Below are positions 1-9,952 of a stretch of DNA of 64,000 nt, piece after piece (position 1 is the stretch's first letter; the number at the start of each line of letters is the position of its first letter). Under the pieces are notes generated by a model. That model did no database searches, had not been told where the DNA came from, and worked only from the letters and a program-made list of their open reading frames with translations. Source of the stretch: Lingula anatina (lineage: Eukaryota > Brachiopoda > Lingulata > Lingulida > Lingulidae); the NCBI RefSeq assembly GCF_001039355.2, contig NW_019775661.1:56108-120107 (forward strand), in the 5' to 3' direction. A program made the translations under genes and the position numbers.

Positions 1-183
1 AAGTTATCTCTTGATTCTTTGCGAAATATGAGTATATCGGAATTGAAACCAGAGCAGTTTGAGGCCCTGCATCATTATCTACTGAGGGATGATGTATTTT
101 GCGTGCTGCCCACAGGTTACGGCAAGTCCCTGATATTCAGCCTTATCTTTGATTGGTCCGGATTTGAACAAAGCGCGCTTTGA
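1..183 (+). pseudogene. RecQ-like helicase fragment (mobile-element type), truncated
   Basis: Frame 1 is open from the window edge to a TGA at 181-183 and encodes about 60 residues. It contains a Q-motif-like stretch (LKPEQFEALHHYLL) followed by Walker A / motif I (PTGYGKSLIF), the ATP-binding start of RecQ-type superfamily 2 helicases. Proteins with this PTG(Y/F)GKSL signature are common in invertebrate genomes as repetitive, often transposon-linked RecQ-like genes. After the Walker A motif the family resemblance is lost within about 10 residues and the frame stops. Motifs Ia to VI are therefore absent, and the fragment cannot be a working helicase. Its 5' part lies outside the window. The alternative is a first exon whose splice donor I could not find. 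Identification of the motif is firm; the mobile origin is inferred. Confidence 0.6.
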
Positions 184-275
184 CTCGTTCTCGTTCATTG
201 GCTAGATCGTTCAATGAGTCATTGAGGGCGGGCTTTAAATTTGATTGGCGGGCGGTGCGGGCAATCGAATGTGGT

Positions 276-338
276 CAGAGGTAACTTGACACGATGAAGA
301 TAGGCTATAGTGAAGAGGTTAGTGTCAAGTTATCTCTG
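276..338. repeat. 16-17 bp inverted repeat at the end of the foreign insert
   Basis: The arms at 276-292 and 322-338 read CAGAGGTAACTTGACAC and its reverse complement with one mismatch, separated by 29 bases. The core AAGTTATCTCT of the right arm (327-337) also occurs at the very start of the window (1-11). The pair lies just left of the point (about 350) where similarity to the tandem array begins. It may be a subterminal hairpin of the element that carries the helicase fragment. No matching target-site duplication can be seen because the other end is outside the window. Confidence 0.45.
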
Positions 339-408
339 AAGCTCAGGGTGTCAAAAACCAATTCATCATTCAATTTCTTCAATTAGATAGGAAGAAAAGT
401 TCACTCAC

Positions 409-433
409 CTGTTAGGCTGAGTTTGAAATCCAT
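409..433 (-). pseudogene. Orphan first exon of a third array copy (copy C)
   Basis: This 25-nt exon encodes MDFKLSLT plus one base and ends in a perfect GTGAGT donor at 403-408. It is identical in protein sequence to exon 1 of gene A. In genes A and B, exon 2 begins 208-219 bases further on. Here similarity stops at about 350, and the RecQ-bearing foreign sequence takes its place. Copy C is thus cut within intron 1. Either the remaining exons lie beyond the window on the far side of an insertion, or they are lost. Its promoter is intact (TATA at 510-516), so it could still drive a chimeric transcript. Confidence 0.75.
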
Positions 434-509
434 TTTCTTTGCAATGCACTGTCGTATTGTAGGTGATTTAAACTTGTATCAAATTAACGATCAGATTTTC
501 TTCGTACGC

Positions 510-643
510 TTTTATACAATTGTTACCCATCTTAAGACGCTATTTTGATCTCAACAAAAATATTAGAATATTTTGGGTATCCACTTACCATCTTATTTAG
601 ATACCTCCGAAACAATAAGATTGGAAATTTCAAAGCTGACGTA
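510..643 (-). promoter_or_regulatory. Copy C promoter: TATA box and degraded kappaB-like site
   Basis: On the minus strand TATAAAAGC lies at 508-516, 77 bases upstream of the copy C ATG. This is the same place as in gene A. The upstream TGACGTA element (637-643) is kept. The adjacent site that reads GGGAATTTCC in gene A is changed here to TTGGAAATTTC (621-631), so the kappaB match is damaged. The flanking sequence is otherwise nearly the same as gene A's. Confidence 0.55.
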
Positions 644-1097
644 TTATAATAAGTTTATAAGTCATGGTTTAAAGATGGTAATGTATTATGTATTGTAAAT
701 GGACAGGCTAAGAAATCATTGATATCAGTATTCATACCTACTTCCGCCACTTTAGCTGAACAAATACCGCAAGTAAAATTTCTTTGTTTTCCTCCTTGAG
801 CTCTTTTTAAAATTGCAGTAAATAGGCAAAATAGTTTCGACTTATGGTTTTATTTATTTATTTATTTATTTATTTATTTTTCATTTTCAAAATTCTAATA
901 TCTTAAGAAAATTGAGATACGTCATTGTTTCATTTCGGTTTGATATGCAGTTTTGACAGATTTGAATTTAGGCTTAAAAATGATAAAACCCAAGTAATTT
1001 GTCAATTTTTTCATAATTTTTCTCATGTACATAAAAAAAAACAATCGCAAATAGAATCTGTAGTTTAATACTTAACTCACAACGTACATTTAAAAGA

Positions 1098-2530
1098 ATA
1101 CCATAACTTTGGCGGATCTTCTACTTAGCTAAGACAAGGGGAACAAGATAAAAAATCAGAGCGAAGCGGACGAAATTTTTACTATTATATTTAGGAAATA
1201 TGGATGGAAATTCAAAAATAAGTTCGTTTTATTACGTTACATTTCGGAATTTTGTTTTAAGGGAGGGAGAAGGAGACGCATGGACCCCTAATTAAGAAGT
1301 AATGCTTGCTGCCCACCCCCTCCCCCCGCCGATGCATTGTAAAGTTCATACCGTACAACAATTAATGGAATACAGACGCAGATAGGATAACTGTCACAGG
1401 TGCCAGTAATTTCTGTCCGATGAAAGATGAAATGAACAAGTTTGTAGAATTTTAGTCATTTATTTACGTAAATGAGACTTCCATGTATAGTGCAAGACAG
1501 AAAACGTGATTGAGATTCAAATTTGGATTGTCATAATTTTTTACTTGTACTTAAAAAACACGACGAATTGATGGAAAATGCTACTCAAGGATTACTCGCC
1601 AATTAAATTTTAAATTAAATTTCTTTTTACATAATGTGCAGAGTATACACATCATATAACCTTGGCGGATCAAGGAGTTTGCTTGGGCAGGGGTATAAGG
1701 ATAAAATATCCGAGCAATGTGAAGCAAATATACAAAACTGAACGAAAATTTTACTACAATATGGAATGGATGGAATGGTAAAGAAAATTTGTTTTTTTTA
1801 ATTGCCCCGTATTCTGTGAGAGTGAGAAGTGTGATACCTTCGAAACTTACAACGAAGTAGTTGCATGCTACCCCACCCCCTCTCAGTATTCCAATATCTT
1901 TACTTCAGTGAAAATTTCTTGCCATAGAATGATTGATAGAATATTCACACAGGTAGGATAACAGGCAGGAGTAGCAGTAAATTCTGCTATTTAGAGATGA
2001 GAAGACCATATTTTACTCTTGTATCAATTATGTACATAATGCAACAAAAGGGCGGGTACGTGTACTATATTTAATTGATGGAATTGATGGAACACTGGCG
2101 TACGCAGGATTTCGTTAAATGATGGAAAGACAAAGGGATAGGGGAAAATTATTGCCTTGAGTAAAATATAAAACATTAGATGAGAATAATTTTGTAATAT
2201 GCTATGTCAGGCACAATCATGAAAGACAGTCTCTTATGTCTTTTTTGTTCGTTATAATACTGTTTTTCGGGGGGAGGATGGAAACGGGATAAAAGCGGAT
2301 GCCTAAGAAGCTGGGGTGGGGGGGGGGTGCCGGGAGAGCAGGTACCCGATGTGCCTTCCCCTGTAACCAACATAGTTTTTACATTTTACTACACTAATAG
2401 GTGCAAAATTGGGAGAAAGGGGTAATGTGCAGCTCCTAAATACAAACTGGTCTTTGGGATATAGTGCAAGACAAAACCGTAATTCAGAATGAATTATGGC
2501 CTGTCATAGACCTTTCTTTATTAGTTATTC
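1098..2530. repeat. Diverged internal sub-repeats inside the array spacer
   Basis: The spacer is itself repetitive. A block beginning CATAACTTTGGCGGATC near 1105 recurs near 1660 as a diverged copy with the same order of landmarks (AGGGG-run, GATAAAA, GAGC, AATTTTTACTA, ATATGGA). A GTGCAAGACA block occurs at about 1491 and again at about 2465. Related copies lie at the same places in the second spacer (about 5793, 6340 and 7076), in the gene B upstream region (about 10410), and in the relic area (about 13850). No coding frame runs through these blocks. The spacer appears to have grown by local duplication before the whole unit was duplicated. Confidence 0.5.
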
Positions 2531-3164
2531 TTAGTGCATCAATTGCTTAAATAAAGTGTTCCAATTTCACAAATATATGTCACTCTTCAAAATTTCAATT
2601 TCAATGTGCTTGTTCACAGGAGAAATCCTTTGGACTATAATCTCCTGAATTTTATATTTTAGTAGACAGCTGATTTAAAAACTTGTTTTCAACTTAAACA
2701 ACAGCGTTAAACAGATAAAGAACGCACAATATAGTGTAATTGTTAGTAATATGTGCATGAAAATTTTAAGAAACATCGAATTGCCCTTTTCTGATAGAAT
2801 AAACTTCAAAAATCTAGCTGGTGGTACGTTTGTACTATATCTTATACTATATATGGTCCACAAAAAGCCTAGAGTATTAAGCCTGATAATCTTCACCTTT
2901 TCTTGACAAATACGTAAAAGTTATAAAAACTTATATAAAATAAACAAAGTTAGTGTATAAAAGTATAAAAAGTAAGTATAAAAAGTCTTAAACCAAAAAT
3001 TCAAACTATAAAATAATCAAAAATAAAAGAGATTTGATATCTCTAGAGTAGACCATCCGTTTCTGTATGTCATCGAATTTATAAATAAAGATCCGTAACG
3101 AGCTGCAAAATGCCTAGTGCTACCAAAGTCAAAATACGTCTTTGAAATTTCGACTCGCTTGTGA

Positions 3165-5131
3165 TTAGAAAAGAAAAATGTCTGAGTTGTTGACCGAAAA
3201 AATATGGAAAAATGCCAACATGCAGTCTTTAAATTCTTCCGTAACTTCTTGAAGGTTATACAGTGCCAGTTGAGTATAGACTGAAGTGACAAAGTCTGAT
3301 AGCTTTTGTGGTCTGACAAACTTCACCTGAAGTGCGAGGGAGTGGTTACCGGCGATTTCTGTGTTAAAGTTGGACAGCTGCAAAATAGGAGAAAAAAATT
3401 TATAAAGTATATCAGTTAAGGGTTTTTGTTCTTACACTTTTTTACATTAGTTGGTGAATAAAACCTTAGTTACGTGATACTTGACGACTCTTTTTCGTAC
3501 AATTCTCATCATTTTCATGTATCATTTCAATATAAAACTATTCAAATTAATGCGTAGCAGCACACAGTGCACTTGTTTCTTCATACTGACTTATAAAACT
3601 ACGTTATCTATTTGCTTACATTTTATCCTTATTTCAATTTATATTAAAACTTAAAATATTTTTTCTCTTTATCATTCTACTCACCGTTCTTCGAAGAAAA
3701 AACATAGTATCGTTCACACTTTTCATGACGTCACCAAGACTGGTGCAGTAAAAGCTGTTGTCGTCATTGATTGTGCCACACTGGTAGTTGTCGGTGGGAC
3801 AGCCAGATTTGGAGTTACACAGTCGACGATACTCCAGCATAGACACATTGCCAAGAACTAACTTGTAAGCGGTAAGATCATGGTGAAAACTGTTCAAAGC
3901 CACCTAAAACAAAAAAGGCATTTTATAGTTACTGTAAGTTCAAAACTTAAAGCATAAAATGTATAAAGACTTAGGCCTACTATCTTCTGGGCGTTATCAA
4001 TTTTCCAAGTAAAGATCTGAGAGTTACATCAGGTACTAAAACGTTACATAATAACAGCTACCATTGCATATTTAGACATTTTCAAATAAAATTTAATTCA
4101 GGCATTTATTTGAATAAGGTACAGATTGCAAAATATAAAAGTAAAAACAGGTAGTCCTAAAAACTTACTGCAAGAGCTTCTACTTCTCCTTCCAAGTATT
4201 TTGTCTTTGTTTGAATGAAGAGCTTGGCACACGTGTTTCTAGGAAAGTACCAGCCTCCTAATTTGCCAGGATCCGCAGTTTTGGGGTCGATATTTGTATA
4301 AGGTGCAACTCGTGGCTGGTTCACCTGCATAAAATGATACTGTTGTCTCGATTTGTCGAATTCAAATCAAAATATTTAAGCACAGATCTGTTCATATTCT
4401 AATGTGGATAATTTGCTTTCTGAGAATGACTAAAATACATGAGAAATATTCGGTGAATTTTACTGTCTTGTAAAAATAGAAGGGAGACGAGTGATCAAAT
4501 CAGTACATGTAAGTGTCAGTTTAAGGTAACCAAGACTTACAGTCGGACACTATATTGTATATGCATAAAGCATTACTTTTCTACCCTGTAGTTAATAATT
4601 CACAGTATTTAGAATCAATGTTCACTCACGTAAGTTTGGTAGCTGCTCTGTGTCACAGTGTACAAATTTATCTGGGACCTGATCAGCCGGGTGAGATTCC
4701 CTTTAAGAAACTCCATTAACGACGGGTTCATGTAGTGGACGGGTCTTTGGCAGGAAAAATCAAGGCTAGTTACCAATGGACCATTGGTCCGGGCAGGAAA
4801 ATGCCAGTTTAAGTTTGACATATGGTCAGCAGTCGGTAGGGGGTGGATTGTTGTGCTTGATTCAACAATCGCCAAAGCAAATAAAAAGGCAGCAGTTCCT
4901 AGGAAGACAATCAGACAAAATATCAAAGTTTTGAGATTAAAATTTGTCAATTAAAACTTTTGTCTGTTGGTCTTAATGCCACAGACTCACTTAAATTTAA
5001 GATGCAAAGTAATCTTATGACCTGATTGATTTTAGCGAATCCAGTTATGGATCCCTGCATTTATCAAAAACCAATTCATCATTCAATTTCTTCAATATTC
5101 ACTCACCTGTTAGGCTGAGTTTGAAATCCAT
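3165..5131 (-). CDS. Gene A: secreted protein, candidate long-chain class I helical cytokine
   Basis: Five coding exons join in frame: 5107-5131, 4630-4898, 4169-4324, 3685-3903 and 3165-3377. All introns are GT-AG, with phases 1-0-0-0, giving 293 aa. Exon 1 encodes MDFKLSLT; it and the start of exon 2 form a signal peptide (hydrophobic core about 9-20). Likely helices are about 66-98 (A), 133-178 (B), 201-231 (C) and 246-283 (D). A 30-residue loop follows A, and a four-cysteine loop separates B and C (C179, C185, C192, C203). Other cysteines are C58, C130 and C275. N-glycosylation sites are N76, N169, N214, N234 and N287. The exon count, tiny first exon and intron phases equal those of GH, EPO, IL-6 and G-CSF. 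Weak resemblance to the CNTF/CLCF1 group is seen around helix A. The ATG has a good context (AAAATGG). The gene model is firm; the cytokine assignment is inference. It could instead be an unrelated helical secreted protein. Confidence 0.85.
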
Positions 5132-5207
5132 TTTCTTTGCAATGTGCTGTCGTATTGTAGGTGATTTAAACTTGTATCAAATTAACGATCAGATTTTCTT
5201 CGTACGC

Positions 5208-5341
5208 TTTTATACAATTGTTACCCATCTTAAGACGCTATTTTGATCTCAACAAAAATATTAGAATATTTTGGGTATCCACTTACCATCTTATTTAGAT
5301 ACCTCCGAAACAATAAGATGGGAATTTCCAACGCTGACGTA
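5208..5341 (-). promoter_or_regulatory. Gene A promoter: TATA box, kappaB site, TGACGTA element
   Basis: On the minus strand a canonical TATAAAA lies at 5208-5214, 77 bases before the ATG, implying a short 5' leader. About 105 bases further upstream is GGGAATTTCC (5320-5329), a perfect match to the NF-kappaB consensus. TGACGTA (5335-5341), an ATF/CRE-like element, lies 5 bases beyond it. The TATA box is present in all four copies and the kappaB position is recognisable in each. Binding is inferred from motif match only. Confidence 0.6.
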
Positions 5342-7771
5342 TTATAATAAGTTTATAAGTCACGGTTTAAAGATCGTAATGTATTGTAAAGGGACAGGCT
5401 AAGAAATCATTGATATCAGTATTCATGCCTACTTCCGCCACTTTAGCTGAACAAATACCGCAAGTAAAATCTCTTTGTTTTCCTTCTTGAGCTCTTTTTA
5501 AAATTGCAGTAAATAGGCAAAATAGTTTCGACTTATGGTTTTATTTATTTATTTATTTATTTATTTTTCATTTTCAAAATTTTAATATCTTAAGAAAATT
5601 GAGATACGTCATTGTTTCATTTCGGTTTGATATGCAGTTTTGACAGATTTGAATTTAGGCTTGCAAATGATAAAACCCAAGTAATTTGTCAAATTTTTTC
5701 ATAATTTTTCTCATGTACGTAAAAAAAAACAATCGCAAATAGAATCTGTAGTTTAATACTTAACTCACAACGTACATTTAAAAGAATACCATAACTTTGG
5801 CGGATCTTCTACTTAGCTAAGATAAGGGGAACAAGATAAAAAATCAGAGCGAAGCAGACGAAATTTTTACTATTATATTTAGGAAATATGGATGGAAAAA
5901 TAAGTTCGTTTATCACGTTACATTTCGGAATTTTGTTTTAAGGGAGGGAGAAGGAGACGCATGGACCCCTAATTAAGAAGTAATTCTTGCTGCCCACCCC
6001 CTCCCCCCGCCGATGCATTATAAAGTTCATACCGTACAACAATTAATGGAATACAGACGCAGATAGAATAACTGTCACAGGTGGCAGTAATTTCTGTTCG
6101 ATGAAAGATGAAATGAACAAGTTTGTAGCACTTTAGTCATTTATTTACGTAAATGAGACTTTCATGTATAGTGCAAGACAGAAAACTAGATTGAGATTCA
6201 AATTTGGCTTGTCATAATTTTTTACTTGTACTTAAAAAACACGACGAATTGATGGAAAATGCTACTCAAGGATTACTCGCCAAGCGAATTTTAATTAAAT
6301 TTCTTTTTACATAATGTGCAGAGTATACACATCATATAACCTTGGCGGATCAAGGAGTTTGCTTGGACAGGGGTATAAGGATGAAATATCCGAGCAATGT
6401 GAAACAAATATACAAAACTGAACGAAATTTTTACTACGATATGGAATGGATTGAATGGTAAAGAAAATTTATTGTTTTTTTTTTAATTGTCCCGCATTCC
6501 GTAAGCGTGAGAAGTGTGATACCTTCGAAACTTACAACGAAGTAGTTGCATGCTACCCCCCCCCCCCTCCTCAGTATTCCAATATCTTTACTTCAGTGAA
6601 AATTTCTTGCCATAGAATGATTGATAGAATATTCAAACAGGTAGGAAAACAGGCAGGAGTAGCAGTAAATTCTGCTATTTAGAGATGAGAAGACCATGTT
6701 TTACTCTTGTATCAATTATGTACATGATGCAACAAAAGGGCGGGTACTATGTTCAATTGATGGAATAACACTGGCGTACGCAGGATTTCGCTAAATGATG
6801 GAAGGACAAAGGGATAAGGGAAAATTTCATTGCACTGGGTAAATTAGATGAGAATAATTTTGTAATATGCTATGTCAGGCACAATCATGAAGGGGGGGGA
6901 TGGAAACGGGATAAAAGCGGATGCCTAAGAAGCTGGGGGGTGCCGGGAGAGCAGGTACCCGATGTGCCTTCCCCTGTAACCAACATTGTTTTTACAGTTA
7001 ACTACACTAATAGGTGCAAAATTGGGAGAAAGGGGTAATGTGCAGCTCCTAAATACAAACTGGGCTTTGGGATATAGTGCAAGACAAAACGTAATTCAGA
7101 ATGAATTATGGCCTGTCATAGACCTTTCTTTATTATTTATTTTAGTGCATCAATTGCTTAAATAAAGTGCTCCAATTTCACAAAAATATGTCACTCTTCA
7201 AAATTTCAATTTCAATGTGCTTGTTCACAGGAGAAATCCTTTTCTATAATCTCCTGAATTTTATATTTTAGTAGACAGCTGATTTAAAAACTTGTTTTCA
7301 ACTTAAACAACAGTGTTAAACAGACAAAGAACGCACAGTATAGTGTAATTGTTAGTAATATGTGCATAAAAATTTTAAGATACATCGAATTGCCCTTTTC
7401 AGTTAGAATAAACTTCAAAAATCTAGCTGGTGGTACATTTGTACTATATCTTATACTATATATGGTCCATTAAAAGCCTAGAGCATTATACCTGATAATC
7501 CTAACCTCTTCTTGACAAATACGTAAAAGTTATAAAAACTTATATAAAATAAAAAAGTTAGTGTATAAAAGTATAAAAAGTAGGTATAAAAAGTCTTAAA
7601 CCAAAAATTCAAACTATAAAATAATCAAAAAGTAAAATAGATATCATGTCTAGAGCAAAACATCTGTTTCTGTTTGTCATCGAATTTATAAATAAAGAAC
7701 CGCAATGAGTTGCAAAATGCCTAGTGCTACCAAAGTAAAAATACATCTTTGAAATTTAGACTCACTTGCGA

Positions 7772-9691
7772 TTAAAATAGAGAAATGTCTGAGTTGTTGA
7801 CCGAAAAAACATGGAAAAATGCTAACATGCAGTCTTTAAATTCTTCCGTAATTTCTTGAAGGTTATATAGTGCCAGTTGAGTATAGACTGAAGTGACAAA
7901 GTCTGATAGCTTTTGTGGTCTGACAAACTTCACCTGAAGTGCGAGGGAGTGGTTACCGGCGATTTCTGTGTTAAAGTTGGACAGCTGCAAAATAAGAGAA
8001 AAGATTTATAACGTAGGCCTATATCAGTTAAGGATTTTTATTTTTACACTTATTTTACATTAGTTGGTGAATAAAACCATAGTTAAGTGATACTTGATGA
8101 CTCTTTTACGTACAATTCTCATAATTTCCATGTTTCATTTCAATATTTAACAAATCGTTATAACACGTTATAGCACAGTGCATGTGCTTCTTTGATAGTG
8201 ACATAAAAAACTGCTGTCTAAATGCTCACATTTTATCCTTGTTCCAATTTATATTACAACTCTTCGTCGTTACTTCTTCCATAAAATATTTTTTCTCTTT
8301 ATCATTCTACTCACCGTTCTTCGAAGAAAAAACATGGAATCGTTCACACTTTTCATGACGTCACCAAGACTGGTGCAGTAAAAGCTGTTGTCGTCATTGA
8401 TTGTGCCACACTGGTAGTTGTCGGTGGGACAGCCAGATTTGGAGTTACACAGTCGACGATACTCCAGCATAGACACATTGCCGAGAACTAACTTGTAAGC
8501 GGTAAGATCATGGTGAAAACTGTTCAAAGCCACCTAAAATAAAATGTCATTTTATAGAAACAAAGTTTAAATATTTTGAAGCATATACACAATTCCTACC
8601 ATTGCATGTTATAAATCCTTAAAAGTTTCAATGATTATATTGAAATAATGTACATTACGAAATCATACAAAAGAAACGGCTAATACATGGTCCTTAGAAT
8701 TTACCGCAAGAGCTTTCACTTCTCCTTCCAAGTATTTTGTCTGTGTTTGAATGAAGAGCTTGGCACACGTGTCCCTAGGAAAGTACCAGCCTCCTAATTT
8801 GCCAGGATCCGCAGTTTTGGGGTCGATATTTGTATAAGGTGCAACTCGTGGCTGGTTCACCTGCATAAAATGATACTGTTGTCACAATTTGTCGAAGCGA
8901 AATCAAAATACCTACGCACGGATCTGACCAGATTCTTATTTGAATCTTTAGCCTTCTGAGGATTACATTTAGGCCTACATCAAGTCTGAAATACATTAGA
9001 AATAGCCAGTAATCCTTACTGTCATGTAAAATTAGGAGGGAGATGAAAGTGATAGAATCAGTAAGTATATGTAGGTGTCAATTTAAGCCACCATCAGACG
9101 ACATATTGTATATAACATTTAGCATTACTATTCTACCCTGTAGTTGATAATTCACAGAATTAAGAATCCATGTTCACTCACGTAAGTTTGGTAACTGCTC
9201 TGTGTCACAGTGTACAAATTTATCTGGGACCTGATCAGTCGGGTGAGATTCCCTTTCAAAAATGCCATCAATGTCGGGTCCATGTAGTCAACGTTTCCTT
9301 GGCAGGAAGAATCGAAGTTAGTTACCAATGGACTATTGGTCCGTGCAAGATAATGCCAGTTTAGGTTTGGGATATTGTCAGCAGTTGGTAGGGGTCGGAA
9401 TGTAGTGCCTGATCTAACACCCGCCAAGGCAAATATGATGGCAAAATTTCCTAAGAAAAAAGTCAGACATGTTAACAAAGTTTTGCGATTAAATTTGTCT
9501 AATTAAAACTATTGTCAGTTAGTCCAAATGCCACAAACTGACTTAAAGTTGCAAAATTAATCCCAAAAGCTGATCGATCCTATCGAATCTAATAATCGAG
9601 CCCTGCATTTATCAAAACCCAATTTATCATTCAATTTCTTCGATAAAATCGGAAGAAAAGCTCACTCACCTGTTATGCTGAGTTTGAAAAA

Positions 9692-9694
<3 letters not shown>
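7772..9694 (-). CDS. Gene B: secreted paralogue of gene A, candidate helical cytokine
   Basis: Five exons join in frame: 9670-9694, 9182-9450, 8705-8860, 8315-8533 and 7772-7984. Exon lengths are the same as in gene A (25, 269, 156, 219, 213), and the product is again 293 aa. Exon 1 encodes MFFKLSIT and the signal core runs IIFALAGV. The region from about residue 10 to 70 differs from gene A at many places. Residues from about 72 to the end differ at only seven positions by my count (three in exon 3, one in exon 4, three in exon 5). All seven cysteines and the five glycosylation sites are kept. Two oddities: the ATG is directly preceded by a 48-base A tract, and the exon 3 donor reads GCG|GTAAAT, weaker than gene A's GTAAGT. 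No frameshift or stop is seen. The functional assignment is the same inference as for gene A. Confidence 0.83.

Positions 9695-9742
<48 letters not shown>
9695..9742 (-). repeat. 48-base poly(A) leader tract immediately before the gene B start codon
   Basis: The plus strand shows an unbroken T run from 9694 to 9742. On the coding strand this is 48 A residues followed directly by the TG of the ATG. Copies A and C have only AAAGAAAA at this place. The run has therefore expanded from a short A-rich leader inside the 5' untranslated region. Length is likely to vary between individuals and between reads. Confidence 0.85.
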
Positions 9743-9744
<2 letters not shown>

Positions 9745-9823
9745 AATGCGCTGTCGTATGGTAGACGATTTAAACTTTAAACTTTAAACTCATCAAATTA
9801 GCGATCGGATTTACTTCTTACGC

Positions 9824-9952
9824 TTTTATACAAATGTTACCCATCTTAAAACGCTATTTTGATCTCAACCAAAATATTAAAATATTTTGGTATCCACTTC
9901 CATTTGGACATCCTATTGAAACAATAAGATGGGAATTTTCATCGCTGACGTA
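9824..9952 (-). promoter_or_regulatory. Gene B promoter: TATA box, kappaB-like site, TGACGTA element
   Basis: On the minus strand TATAAAA lies at 9824-9830, 130 bases before the ATG because of the inserted A tract. GGGAATTTTC (9931-9940) is a near-consensus kappaB site, and TGACGTA (9946-9952) follows at the same spacing as in gene A. Flanking sequence is more diverged than between copies A and C, so persistence of these motifs may reflect selection. Confidence 0.5.

Larger units (their letters stand above)
351..9608. repeat. Two tandem ~4.6 kb units of the secreted-protein gene array
   Basis: Sequence from about 351 to 5065 is repeated from about 5066 to 9608. Each unit holds the promoter and first exon of one gene copy, then about 2.7 kb of spacer, then exons 5 to 2 of the next copy. 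A third partial unit starts near 9609 and fades out near 10730. The two spacers (434-3164 and 5132-7771) are very similar, with small indels. The introns of the gene bodies differ much more. Both spacers carry a TTTA microsatellite (848-880 and 5539-5567). Boundaries are set by eye and are accurate to tens of bases. Confidence 0.85.

Noticed and set aside
6455-6682. 75-codon open frame in the array spacer
   Set aside because: The matching position in the other spacer is broken by stops and indels, and it lies in a sub-repeat block.
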